Shown here in pieces: positions 1 to 11,124 of a stretch of 64,000 nucleotides of DNA (its first letter is position 1; every line of letters begins with the position of its first letter). Source of the DNA: Davidsoniella eucalypti (lineage: Eukaryota > Ascomycota > Sordariomycetes > Microascales > Ceratocystidaceae); NCBI GenBank assembly GCA_004009845.1, contig RMBW01000105.1, forward strand, positions 45,862 to 109,861. The letters run 5' to 3'. Made by a program: the position numbers and the translations under genes. The notes under the pieces were generated by a model. That model was not told where the DNA came from, made no database searches, and saw nothing but the letters and a program-made list of their open reading frames with translations.

Positions 1-2214
1 CGGTGCGTGCCGCGATACGAGACTGTCAAGAATTCGCACTTGATAGATAGCGTCGTGGGACGTTTAACTCTTGATGCAGAATCAATGGAACAAGCAAAGG
101 CAGGTCAGTGGGTGACGCTACTTGGTATTTTCTAGGGTCGTCGCGACGCGAGAAAAGAAAAAAAATTGAGAGGGAAAAAAAAAGGCGTTTCCTGCTCCGT
201 TGTTGGATTGGCTATTGGCCAGCAAAAAATGACAGAGGGTCCGGTTGCTGGCTCACAGCGCCTGGAGTGCTGTAAAAGGCGCTACAATGTATCCCTAGGC
301 TACAGGAGGGGAGACGACGGGCCAAAAGTGCTAGGACACCTAAGTTGAAGACTACAAAAACAAACAAGAAAAAGACAAATAAGACGACAAATCATTCAAT
401 CTTTCGATGCAAGAGAAAGTCGTAGGCCAAAAAAGAAACCAGTAAATGCCGTCTTATTTGGATGAGAGGAGGCGTAGAAAATGAGCGCGGCCTCGTTTGG
501 GAGGTTCAATCGCAGCACCACCAACTCTAGACTCTACAGCTAAATCCGAGCGAAGATGGAGGCTCGACTGAACTGGATGCCTCTATTTTCTTCGCACGTC
601 GTCCCTCTAGTTAGTTGCCAGAGCTTCTTCTTCTTCAGCTGCCGTTCAATTGTCTGGCTGGCTATCTCTCTTCCGGCTGGCTATTCCGCTATCCATTATC
701 CATCACTACAACCACTGCGGAGTCTAACTTGATACGCACAAAATGTCTCGCCAAACAAGAGAAATGAGATAGAGTTGGCCAACTAGGTTGCAAATTGGTG
801 TGGCTGCAGATTCGTTTACAAACAACTACTTAGACTGTGCATGCAAGTATACCTCTCACTGCATTGCTGAATCCCGAGATATCTTAGCTCCTGAGCCTGG
901 ATTTATTTTGTTTTTTATCTTTCTTTTTTTCATGTTCCTGCAACCTTCGTTGATTCTACACTTTGCAGCTTTTTTCTTACTTCTTTTCTTTTTTAAAGAA
1001 AATTCAACAACGGATTCCAACCGTCGCGATTGATGGATCAAGCCAGCTTACATGTACATATAGACGTTACGATTTTCCCTGTTGCTACGGAATTTCGTAG
1101 CATTCAACAGAAAGGGAGACAAGACAGAAAATAGAAATAACAAACACTTAAGAGAAGAGAAGATCAGACCAGGGGGCGAGAGAGGGCGAAACAATATAAA
1201 GCTATCCTGGCTGTGTTTGTTTCTTCTTATGTTGTATACATTGTAGTAGTGTAGTGTAGCGCATAGCCTTAAAACAATAAAGTTCAGCCCAGCCTACAAA
1301 AGCGCGTCGAAGGCTGGGCCCCATCATAAGTAGGTCACGTGTTATGTTAGTCATCATGCGATACGTGTTGGGTTTGTTAACCCTAATGTTGTTCGATTAG
1401 TCTTTTATCGTGTAAGTGAACTTTGTTTATGTGACTGATATCGAGGCCCAATTGATTTGTACTTATTCTATCATTTACACCAAATACACCAAATTTTAGC
1501 TGACTTTAAAGACTCACTAACACACCACAAGTCATTATAACTCCCATCAGTGAGAATAACTCCGAATATATCTCAAAGCACATCGTAGAACATTTCGCAT
1601 AGAGTCGTTATTACAGAAGATGCTCTGCATGAACAACGACCATCTATGACTTCGCAATCACATATGATTCGATTGATCACCTCTACCAGGAGTCAGCATC
1701 AAAGTGGGGTTAAGTTGCATACAACTAAATGTCAATTAGGTTCCCACTTACAGACAGATACATACAGGGTGTAGAAACTATTGCATGTGAACTTGCACTG
1801 GTTACATATATAATTACCCGATACTGAAAAGCTCAGGGTACAAAAGTACGCAATCTGCATTTGAAAATTTACATGTTGTCACAATACGATGAAGATGATG
1901 AGGGGAATGTTTTTTGGTACTGGATCCCGATGTCAAAAAGAAAATCTGCAATTAATGTAATACTACTACTGAAGAGAAGAAAAAAAAACCAAATCATAGC
2001 ACCTTGAGAGTAGATGGGAAACTTTAGTTATCACCCACAGGATATTATGAATGCAAGCAGTACGCGCTGCAAAAGGACAAAGTGAGCCAAAATAAACACC
2101 CGAAGAAAAAGAGAGTATAGACGATGACCATCTATTTTCGAACCAAGTCTGGTGACTACCATAACAGAAACTTAGCTATATTGAAAGTATTGATACTGCC
2201 TGATCGTTCTCGAT
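1..2214. other. Gene-free flank downstream of the vacuolar protease
   Basis: I see no credible coding region on either strand; the open frames here are short and start inside T-rich or A-rich runs. The last few hundred bases are presumably the 3' untranslated region of the minus-strand protease gene. A single CACGTG E-box-like site lies near 1337, and a small hairpin-forming sequence lies near 1083-1105. Nothing else could be supported. Confidence 0.6.
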
Positions 2215-3651
2215 TTATTTGGCCTTGGCCAGACCGACGGCGTTCTTGCCCAGATCGTAGACGCTGTAGTAGCGGCGGAGGAAAGCATCACCCAGAATGG
2301 CGAGAGGTCCGGTAGGGGCGGGGAAGTCCATACCCTGGAAGGTAGAGATGCAGCTACCAGAAACCTCCAGAATGTAATCGTCAGCAGGCAGGCTGTAGTT
2401 GTAACCAGCCAGGCTGAAGGTGATGTCAGGAAGCTCCGACTTCTTTGCGCAGTCGATGCTGTACTGACCGCTGTAGCCCTTCTTGGCACCGATCTCCTTG
2501 TTCAGAAGCTCGGCCAGAGACGAGGGCAGAACGTTTAGGGAAGTACCAGTGTCCAGAATGACACCAGTGTTCTCAAGCTCGGCAACCTCATCACCGAAAG
2601 CGATGGAGTCAAGCTCGACCTCCCAGTAGGCCTTGCGGCGAAGGGGAATGTATTGGATCTCGCCCTCGTAGTGTTTCTCGTTGACACCACCAAAGACAAC
2701 CTCGCTATCGCTCTCGCCATCCTTGCCTAGGTAGAAGGCAAAGACGGGCTCATCAACAAGACCCTGATCGACCATGCTGTAGAAAGGAGGAGGAATGCCG
2801 TTGACGGAGATGGTGTTGTAACCCAGACCTAGAATGCCATCAAAACGGCCGAAGGCGAAAGCCAGACCGGGCTCGCTGGTGGCCTCAGCAAACAGCTGGT
2901 TCTTGATGTTGATGTCACCAATGGTAACAGAGTCCTTGGAGACAACACCAGTCATGCTACCAGAACCGTAGTGGATCTCGAAGGTAGTACCATTCTTCTG
3001 GTAAGTAGAAGACTTGGTAGACTCGTACTTCTTGTGGAGGTAGCAGGCAATGCTACCACACTCGCTGGAGGGAACCCAGAGGTTGGAAGAGCCGGTATCG
3101 AGGACAACCTTGAAGGTTTGGGGAGGAGTACCGATGGTGATCTCAGAGAAATCTGATTGACATATTAGTATTAGTTTGGGACGATATATAGATGATGGCG
3201 ATAAGTAATATGCCTGTTTGCGTGGTACTACTTACACTGAGCGTTCATAAAATTGGTCACGGGGACGGGGTGACCAGAGGTCAAGGCAAAGCTGTTGGTC
3301 TTGGTGTTGAACATGGCATCAACGAGGTTAGTCTGGTGCTCGCCCATGTACTTCTGACCGAGGGCCTGAGCCTGCTCCTCCACGGAAGCGGCAGCCTAGA
3401 AACGACGATGTTAGCAGTGCCTCTTTATTTGTGATCGATACAAAGCGTTATAAGTGCGACCGATAGCGCTATATGGGCTTAGATGCCCCATGAAATGGCA
3501 TATGAATCGCCAGGCGCATGCAATCGTAAAAATACAGGTGTAGACTTACCAGCTGCTCAGCAAGGGGAACCTTCTTGAGCTTCATGGTGTGGAGAGCGGC
3601 GTTGGCGGAGCCAAACAGCAGAGCTGCCATCACAGCGTTGGTGCCCTTCAT
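2215..3651 (-). CDS. PEP4: Vacuolar aspartyl protease (saccharopepsin/PEP4 type)
   Basis: Pepsin-family (A1) endopeptidase of the vacuole lumen, expected to mature other vacuolar hydrolases. Three exons on the minus strand (3651-3550, 3395-3236, 3152-2215) join in phase to 399 residues, the usual length for fungal PEP4 proteins. The introns have GTAAGT/GTAAG donors and CTAG/CAG acceptors. Residues 1-18 form a signal peptide (AALLFGSANA) and about 19-76 the propeptide. The two catalytic aspartates are D106 (VVLDTGSSNLW) and D288 (VILDTGTSL); the flap tyrosine lies in IHYGSGSM near residue 150. Two N-x-S/T sequons (KNGTTF and YNYSLP) are visible. The C-terminus ends in GLAKAK, as in vacuolar rather than secreted pepsins. 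All key residues are present. Identification is secure; vacuolar location follows from family knowledge. Confidence 0.95.
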
Positions 3652-6266
3652 GATGACGGATAGAAGTTATGAGGATGGTAATGGTATGACTGATTAAAAA
3701 AAGAGGACAAGATGGTGATGATGCAGGTTGTAGGCTCTCACGGATCAACGGAGATGCAAAACAAACGATACGATGGAGACGAGGCGGAGGAGAGGCAGTA
3801 GTTATAGTCGGCAAGAGATGTAAGAGGAATAATGCGATCCAGGCGGTAGATAAGAGGAGAAAGAGGATTAATGACGAGGCACATGGAACGGGCCATAACA
3901 TTGAGAACCAAAACAGGCAGCCCTAGCTTTGTTTACTGCCACTCCTTCCTAGTTTGCTTTCCTTCCCTGTTCGGTTCGCTTTCCACACGCTGATACAAGA
4001 AGCTATACGACTCAATACAGTGAGCTAGTCTACAATTACGCGACTGCATCTGTTGTGCACGGCGGAAAAAAAAGAAGAAAAAAAAGAGGGACACATGGCA
4101 TGGGAGTCAATCTGTGTGTACTTCCTCGTGGCACCGGAAGTCATAATACATACAGACATATATATGTATTCGCATGTACCTCATCATTCACAGGCAAGCT
4201 GAGCTTGGCTGGATTGTTTTGGTTTACGAACTGCCAACCCCATTTTTATTTTACTTGCTGTACAAGATACCCCTTCCCTAGTTCAATACGGGGGGGCTTG
4301 AGACACAATAGGCAGGCTACTTGATTACATATTGTATACATAGATTTTGCACCTGTTTTTCTATAATCAAAGCAGAAGCTGGTTGGGTTCAGCATCATCA
4401 AATATCCGATAGTAACTCGGGGCAAACCAATAATACTCAGAAATATGGTACTACGATGGCCTCTGGTTATCATCGCAGCGACCGAAACAGAAGGAAAGGA
4501 GCGCGTGCATGAAACGCCGTCTGCAACTTAAATGGCTCTCTTTCCTGCTTAGGAAGCCTTTTAGTGTGGCCAGTGAGTTTTATGGTTGATAGTTGCTGGC
4601 TAGTGTGCTTGTCGGGGCATCGTTGGGTCTTGGCTGGCCGCATCACGCTGTTTGCAACCCGAATTGCGAGCCCTTAATTAACCCTTGCATTGCAAGGAGA
4701 TGTACACGACTCGCCAAGTTAAATCCGATTGATAGTTGTGGTTTCTTAGGTTATGATTTGTACTTATATAAAGGTGCACTTGACCTGCATGAATTCTATC
4801 AGACACGACGCTTCACACACAGTATTCACAGTATTGGTAGCATTATAAGGTTACGCTGGGATTCGGTAGTAGTAGCAGAAGGGTTTAGGGAGTCCGAGCT
4901 CCAACTAGTCGAACTTGCAATAAAGTACGGTATCAATACATATCAATAGTGCTGAAGTTTCATGCTGAGTACGTTTAATTGTTTATCTGCTCAAGTGACC
5001 GCAGCTTTAGCTTGACGGGAAACAATGCTTGCGTGCTTGGCAATGCCTAATACACGGCGGCACAATCCATGCAACTCGTCCATGCTGTGGGATGCTCGAT
5101 TGGAGGTTGGATGCATGTTCACGTGTAGCAAGCGGCAGCCTCGTTTGAGCTTAGCCCTTATTCCATTGATATTCTATTGAGACTTTTCTACCGAGACTTG
5201 GTATGAAGAAAGTGCCGAAGTGAATGGCCTGATAAGCAAAAGCAACCAAGTGAGCATTCCTGAATTGTAGCAAACCTGGTGTGAGGTTGGATGTGCTTAT
5301 CAGTAGCTTATCGCTAATCCCTAGGTTGGATGTGCCTGATGCCGGCGCTAGTGAAATACTTATGCCACTATAACAGTAATCACGTGACCAGACACACTTG
5401 ATTCAACTACAGGCCAACAGCACCAGCTGATGATATTTTTGACATCGATATCTTTTGATTATAAAAATCACAATGCGAAAACCTTACATAAGCTCACATT
5501 CATGGCACCGGAACAACACGGCAAAGTTGATGACTGGATCTCAAGAAAGCAGCGATCCATTGACGCACCTGGGGCAAGGCAGCCAATGGCCGCGGAACCG
5601 ATGACCTGGATTTGGCCATTAAAGTAAGCTAAACTGGGACTTTGTATCAGACTAGACTAGCAGGTTTGAATACGACTTTTGGTGACCACAGCCGCGGGGA
5701 CTTGGGTGTGAAGAAGAGAAGTAGAGCGTGGGGAGGTTCGCCGGGTAGGCGATGTTGGTATCAAGACAAAAGGCTGGTGGTCTAGCCTTGAGTGTCAAAG
5801 AGTCTACGGAGAAGAGAGAGAAAGAGCCGACGGAGAGCCATGCACAGACGCAAGCGGTCAGCTTGAAGATTACGGACAGCAGCGCAATGGGCTCTCTATG
5901 CAGATCCATAATCGAGTATCCCCAGGGCAGCCTGAGCCGACCTTGGGGGGTTATTTTATACAAGTAGAGTCACATAGTACCCCATAATATAATATGTGCA
6001 TGTGTGTGTGGACAGATATATGCCGCAGGAATGGAAACGGCAGGATTAGCAGGCCAACCGAAGGAAGAAAGGGTAGCAGAACATGTACATAAATACACCT
6101 GTACGGTAAACGGTGGGCTAATAAAATATTAAGTAGACTTAAGACTTGGCTCCGATGACCCCGCCGAAGCAGGCAAAATACAGCGATGTCGTGCCTGTAA
6201 CTGAAGGAGTGGTAAAGAAAAAAAAAGGGTCGACCCCGCCGTTAAAAAGGCCGCTTGTTTTGATTC

Positions 6267-6272
6267 TGACTC
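6267..6272 (+). promoter_or_regulatory. Possible Gcn4/CPC1 half-site upstream of SHMT
   Basis: TGACTC lies about 200 bp upstream of the SHMT start codon. Fungal one-carbon and amino-acid genes are often under cross-pathway control through TGACTC-containing elements. A six-base match can occur by chance, so this is suggestive only. Confidence 0.3.
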
Positions 6273-6346
6273 GGACCGCCTAGAAAGTCTTGGTATCCGT
6301 TCTTGGTTATTGCCTGGCCATACCCAGTCGTGGTTGTAGAAGCTCA

Positions 6347-6352
6347 TATAAA
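6347..6352 (+). promoter_or_regulatory. TATA box of the SHMT gene
   Basis: TATAAA lies 118 bp upstream of the ATG, followed by a C/T-rich stretch that is typical of strongly expressed fungal promoters. Confidence 0.5.
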
Positions 6353-6469
6353 GCCGGCCTCTCCCACTGGCTTTTTTCCTCCTTTCCCTTCCTTTTGCTT
6401 CGTAGATTTTGGCATTGACTGCACTATCCCACCTGTTTTATACTATCTCTCACACATCCATCCATCACA

Positions 6470-8075
6470 ATGTCTTCCTACGCTCTGTCGACTGGCCACA
6501 AGGACATGCTCGAGAAGTCTCTTCTCGAGACTGATCCCGAGGTCGCCTCCATCATGGTTCGTCTCTGCCCGTTGATTCTCTCTGCCTGTCCGTCGACATG
6601 GCTACCCAAACACCTGCTAACCCGGCTCTCCTTGCCCACCCCATAGAAGGACGAGGTCCAGCGCCAGCGCGAGTCCATCATCCTGATTGCCTCCGAGAAC
6701 GTCACTTCCCGTGCCGTTTTCGACGCTCTTGGTTCGCCCATGTCCAACAAGTACTCCGAGGGTTACCCCGGTGCCCGCTACTACGGCGGCAACCAGCACA
6801 TTGACCAGATCGAGCTTCTGTGCCAGAAGCGTGCTCTGGCCGCCTTCCACGTCGACTCCGAGAAGTGGGGTGTCAACGTCCAGTGCCTGTCTGGTTCGCC
6901 CGCCAACCTGCAGGTTTACCAGTCCATCATGCCCGTCCACGGCCGTCTGATGGGTCTGGATCTGCCCCACGGCGGCCATCTGTCTCACGGCTACCAGACT
7001 CCCCAGCGCAAGTAAGTGTGGCCTCTACGATTTGCACCTACTCGCCAACTTTCAGCCACGGCTGACTAACCGCCCTCTCCGTCATAGGATCTCTGCTGTC
7101 TCTACCTACTTCGAGACCATGCCCTACCGTGTCGACCTGGAGACCGGCATCATTGACTACGACACCCTGGCTAAGAACGCTATCCTGTTCCGCCCCAAAG
7201 TCCTCGTTGCCGGTACCTCGGCTTACTGCCGCCTGATCGACTACAAGCGCATGCGCGAGATCGCCGACTCCGTTGGTGCCTACCTGATGGTCGACATGGC
7301 CCACATCTCTGGTCTCATTGCCGCCGGTGTCATCCCCTCGCCTTTCGAGCACGCTGACATTGTCACCACCACCACCCACAAGTCTCTGCGTGGCCCTCGT
7401 GGTGCCATGATCTTCTTCCGCAAGGGTGTCCGCTCCGTCGACGCCAAGGGCAAGGAGACCCTGTACGACCTGGAGAACGCCATCAACTTCTCCGTTTTCC
7501 CCGGCCACCAGGGTGGTCCCCACAACCACACCATCACCGCCCTCACTGTTGCCCTAAAGCAGGCTTCCACCCCCGAGTTCAAGGAGTACCAGCAGCAGGT
7601 TGTCGACAACGCCAAGGCTCTGGAGAACAAGTTCAAGGCTCTTGGCCACAAGATGGTCTCTGATGGTACCGACTCGCACATGGTCCTGGTTGACCTGCGC
7701 CAGCACTCGCTGGACGGTGCCCGTGTCGAGGCTGTTCTGGAGCAGATCAACATTGCCTGCAACAAGAACTCCATCCCCGGCGACAAGTCGGCCCTGACTC
7801 CCTGCGGTATCCGCATTGGTACCCCCGCCATGACTTCTCGTGGCTTCGGAGTTGCTGACTTCGAGCGTGTTGCCGAGTACATTGATGCTGCCATCAAGGT
7901 CTGCAAGGACACCCAGGCTGCCCTGCCCAAGGAGGCCAACAAGCTCAAGGACTTCAAGGCCAAGGTTGCCTCGGGTGGGGTTGCCCGCATCAACGAGCTC
8001 AAGGCTGAGATTGCAACTTGGACCAGTGCTTTCCCTCTTCCCGTTGAGGGCTGGCGCATGGACGCTGGCATCTAA
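6470..8075 (+). CDS. SHM2: Serine hydroxymethyltransferase, cytosolic type
   Basis: PLP enzyme interconverting serine plus tetrahydrofolate and glycine plus 5,10-methylene-THF, the main entry to cytosolic one-carbon metabolism. Three exons (6470-6556, 6647-7011, 7088-8075) join to 479 residues, normal for the eukaryotic enzyme. Exon 2 carries SNKYSEGYPGARYYGGN, a family hallmark; exon 3 carries TTTHKSLRGPRG, in which K249 should form the Schiff base with PLP. The protein begins MSSYALSTGHKDML with no amphipathic presequence, which argues for the cytosolic rather than mitochondrial isozyme. Intron 1 uses a GTTCGT donor, less usual than GTAAGT, but the reading frame and conserved sequence on both sides require it. 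Codon choice is strongly C-ending, as expected for a highly expressed gene. Confidence 0.97.
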
Positions 8076-10056
8076 GCCAAAGAAAAGAAATAAAAACAAA
8101 ACAAAAACCAGTTAGTCACTGGCCGTCATTATATCGTTTCTTTGCCAAGATGCTGGTACACCATTGCTTAAATATCAAAATCCTCGTGTTATATGATTTC
8201 CAACGTTGTTTTCTCTTCTTTTTCTTTTTTTCTTTCATGGTTTATTGCAATAAATGGCATAGAACTTGCTTTCTTTACTTTCAACATACAACAGATGGGG
8301 CTTTAGTTTGATTATTCTTTTTCTTTTCCAAAGGGGGTTAAAACTGGTTTTCAACAACAATACTAACAATATACATAACACAATTGCACGATGGAGAACA
8401 TGAGCTGACATGTATGAGGATATACAAACAGAAACTTCAAGAATGAGCTGGAAAAAATGTAGATTTGGTAGGTTAGATATGTTGTTTAATGATCAGCAAC
8501 AGATATCACCACCATGACTTCATGACAATTTTGCTTCTTTCTGCTCTTTTGGGTTGTTTCTTTGTCTATTTTCATATATTCTATCTTGATCATCTATCTG
8601 GCATACCCCCTAAAAATACTTCTCTTCTTATATAGGAGAATCAATCTGGTTACGGCTGGATCAGAAAGGGCTAAGCTTTAACACGGCCTGAAACTTTTGT
8701 ATTAAAAATATAATACCATTCAACTGACAACGAAAAATAACGCAAGGCCATAATTGTGAGGTGAATAATTTAGTGATAATGTTTATCCATTTTTTATTTT
8801 GAAAGTAGACTACATACTATATCATATCGTATCAGAGTAGTAGGGGAAACAAGATGTTAAGTTACAGTAAAGAAAAGGACCAACACAATATGATGGCAAG
8901 CAAAACGAGATAGTGAACAAAGTTAGGCTTGAGTACAAGAGGATAACAGACACAATGGAAAATATATGATGTTTTTTTTTTAGGATAGTTTGTTTTTTTG
9001 ATATTCCTACAGCTGGAAGAGAGACAAAGACGGATAGAACAAATGGATATCAAGAATCTTATATTTGATAAATGAAAGGAATAGAACAGGAAGGAAGAGA
9101 GAAACACAGTAATTATGTAGAACAATGAAAATCAGGTTTCTACCACTACCGACTAAGAAAAAATAAAATAGAGAGCCGGAATAAAGACGTGCTAAACACA
9201 AAAAAAAAACACATGTCCTCTTGTACGGGAGAACAATGATATAGATAGAGAGAAGAGAAGAATATAATAAGAAGTGATGGTAGCAAAAATAAAAAAAAGA
9301 AATGTTTTTTTCTCAGAAAAACAAAAAAAAAGAAAAAGTACAAAACAACCCTAGCCAAACCAAGAGATCAGAATGGTATGAACAAAGCTGGAAAGACAGG
9401 ATAAGAAGATGAGAGAAGAAGAAGTTTTCAAAAGTTGAAGAGAAAGAAGATGTCATAAGCGTAGAAGTTTTAAAATCAGTTAAGAGAGATGAAGAAAGAA
9501 AGAAAGAGAAAACCCGTTTTTTATGTGCAAAAAAAAGAGACGAAGACCACACAGGTATCTCCAAAAGAAGCCCAAAAAGCATGGAAATAAAGACAGACGA
9601 AAAGACCGAAGAAGGAGGGGTAGGGAGTATAACGAATCCAAGAAAACCTAAAGATAGAACCGAGAAGACATAGAAAATAAAAAGCTAGAAAAAACCCTCC
9701 CTCTTTAAAAAAACCAGACATTAGAAGATTCTTTATAGAAACAACAACAATGAAGGAAGAAAGAACCAGAAAGAAGTTCCTTCGGTTCACATGAAAACAA
9801 GGGGGGAGGGAAGAGGAAATAGATTCTTGAGAATCAAACAACATGAGCTGCTAATGGAAATTCTCATGATGTTGGCCTAAATAAGATGATAAACAAATTC
9901 ACCATGTTGAGTGAAGAATACCAATCTTGTATGTAACCAAAGAAAAAAGGAGACCCTCTGCAGTTTTCTAGGCATATATAAAAGAAAAAAAGAACCACTT
10001 CCACACATACATACTCAAATACATAAACCGCTAACCTTGCCCATTGCATGGAATTC
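8076..10056. other. Convergent intergenic region, purine-rich on the plus strand
   Basis: Separates the 3' ends of SHMT (+) and SPT7 (-). From about 8860 to 9850 the plus strand is strongly A/G-rich, so the SPT7 coding strand reads as a long pyrimidine tract (TTCTTTTT-type). Open frames on the minus strand here translate to F/L/S-rich low-complexity strings and are not genes. The region is presumably 3' untranslated and terminator sequence. Confidence 0.55.
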
Positions 10057-11124
10057 CTACTTCCCTTTTCTCCCAATAGCTGAAATCTGCTTACGTATCA
10101 CCGAAGCCGACGGGCTGCCGGAGACAGCAGTAGCAGTAGCAGAAGCAGCAGAAATGGGAGGAACAATGGTAGTAGCAGCAGCAGCAATAGTAGCAGCATT
10201 AGTGGCTGTAGTAGTCAAATCAATGGTGGCTGTAGCGGGTGTTGTAGAACTAGTTGAACTAGCAACACCACCAGAAACAGTTGATGAAGCACCTATATTT
10301 GAGCTGGAAGAACTCCGTACTCGTTTAGTCCCTCCTCCGGCCGCCGATACAGCTCGGGTAGCAGCCGATTTACTAGACGATGCTTTTGGCGTTGCCCGTG
10401 CCTGCATGGCAGGAGAGGATTTGCTAGGTACCTTGAACCTCGCCTTTAATGGCGTGTGTCTTGTCGGAGTAGACGTCGTCTTTGTGGTTGATGTTGATAA
10501 AGTACTGGACAAGGCAGATTCAACTGGAGCACCTGAAGTCGGAGCAGTTGAATGGAGAGAATCACTGGTTGCAGTAGAGGCAGGAGTAGAAACATCGGCA
10601 CCGACAGGGGCAATAGCAGGAACAGAAACTGGAGTTGGAATAGTAACTATTATAGAGGCAGAGTCCCCGGCTGTAGCAGCGGACTTACGTGAAGAAGGAG
10701 AAGCACGCGGTATAAAATGCAGACTAGGTGGCTTGGCCGCGGCAGTAGAAGGAGAGCGAGGACGATCTGTAGTCTTAGCCTCAAGCACAGGAGGTGGAGG
10801 GGGCTTGGAGGCAGACGTTGAGCCGGTGCCACCACCGCTTCGCGTTTTGTTCAAAGCCTGCTTTGACCGTGATCGAGCGGCGGCTGGTGGCTTGGGAAGC
10901 GGAACGCTGGGATGGGGGGATGCCGGAGCCTGGGCCGGAGCCTGGATCTGAGCCTGGATCTGAGCCTGGATCTGAGCTTGTGGTTGGGGCGACGCCGCAG
11001 ATGGCACGGTGGTAAAATTAGTTGCTGGGGGCGAAGGCGAAGGCGAAGATGAAGACGAGGGTGAAGGCGACGGCGATGCGGTCGATTGAGACGAAGCCTT
11101 TCGTGGCGGGGACGACCCTTCATT
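10057..11124 (-). other. Open frame of 355 codons directly after the SPT7 stop codon
   Basis: After the TAG stop of SPT7 (11127-11125) the same frame stays open for 355 sense codons and ends in a stop at 10057-10059. It reads NEGSSPPRKASSQSTASPSP at the start and ends SASVIRKQISAIGRKGK. The composition is Ser/Pro/Thr/Ala-rich with a QIQAQIQAQ repeat and basic patches, so it would be disordered. It contains almost no methionine (one internal ATG), so it is unlikely to be a separate gene. It could be a readthrough or alternatively spliced C-terminal extension, a recent nonsense mutation, or fortuitous openness of repeat-rich DNA. The antisense frame is also long here, which weakens the coding argument. 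Confidence 0.35.

Larger units (their letters stand above)
3652..6469. other. Intergenic region between divergent PEP4 and SHMT genes
   Basis: Shared 5' region of two divergently transcribed genes. Open frames such as the one at about 4593-4949 lack an ATG, conserved motifs and sensible splice sites, so I do not call them. GGTTGGATG(T)GC recurs three times (about 5102, 5283 and 5323), and an E-box (CACGTG) lies near 5382. The SHMT-proximal part holds TATA and Gcn4-like sites, listed separately. Confidence 0.55.

Noticed and set aside
1373..1386. TTAACCCTAATG, resembling the telomere repeat
   Set aside because: Only one unit; no tandem array, so no telomeric or interstitial telomere sequence.
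4593..4949. 118-codon plus-strand frame
   Set aside because: Begins without ATG, no homology-like motifs, ordinary intergenic composition.
8862..9844. Several minus-strand open frames of 64-107 codons
   Set aside because: They are F/L/S-rich translations of a polypyrimidine tract; no start context, domains or splice structure.
9911..10951. 346-codon plus-strand open frame antisense to the SPT7 extension
   Set aside because: No ATG at its start, composition is an A/E/G/V-rich mirror of the minus-strand repeats, and no domain is visible. It is a shadow frame; its openness is used only as a caution against over-reading the opposite strand.
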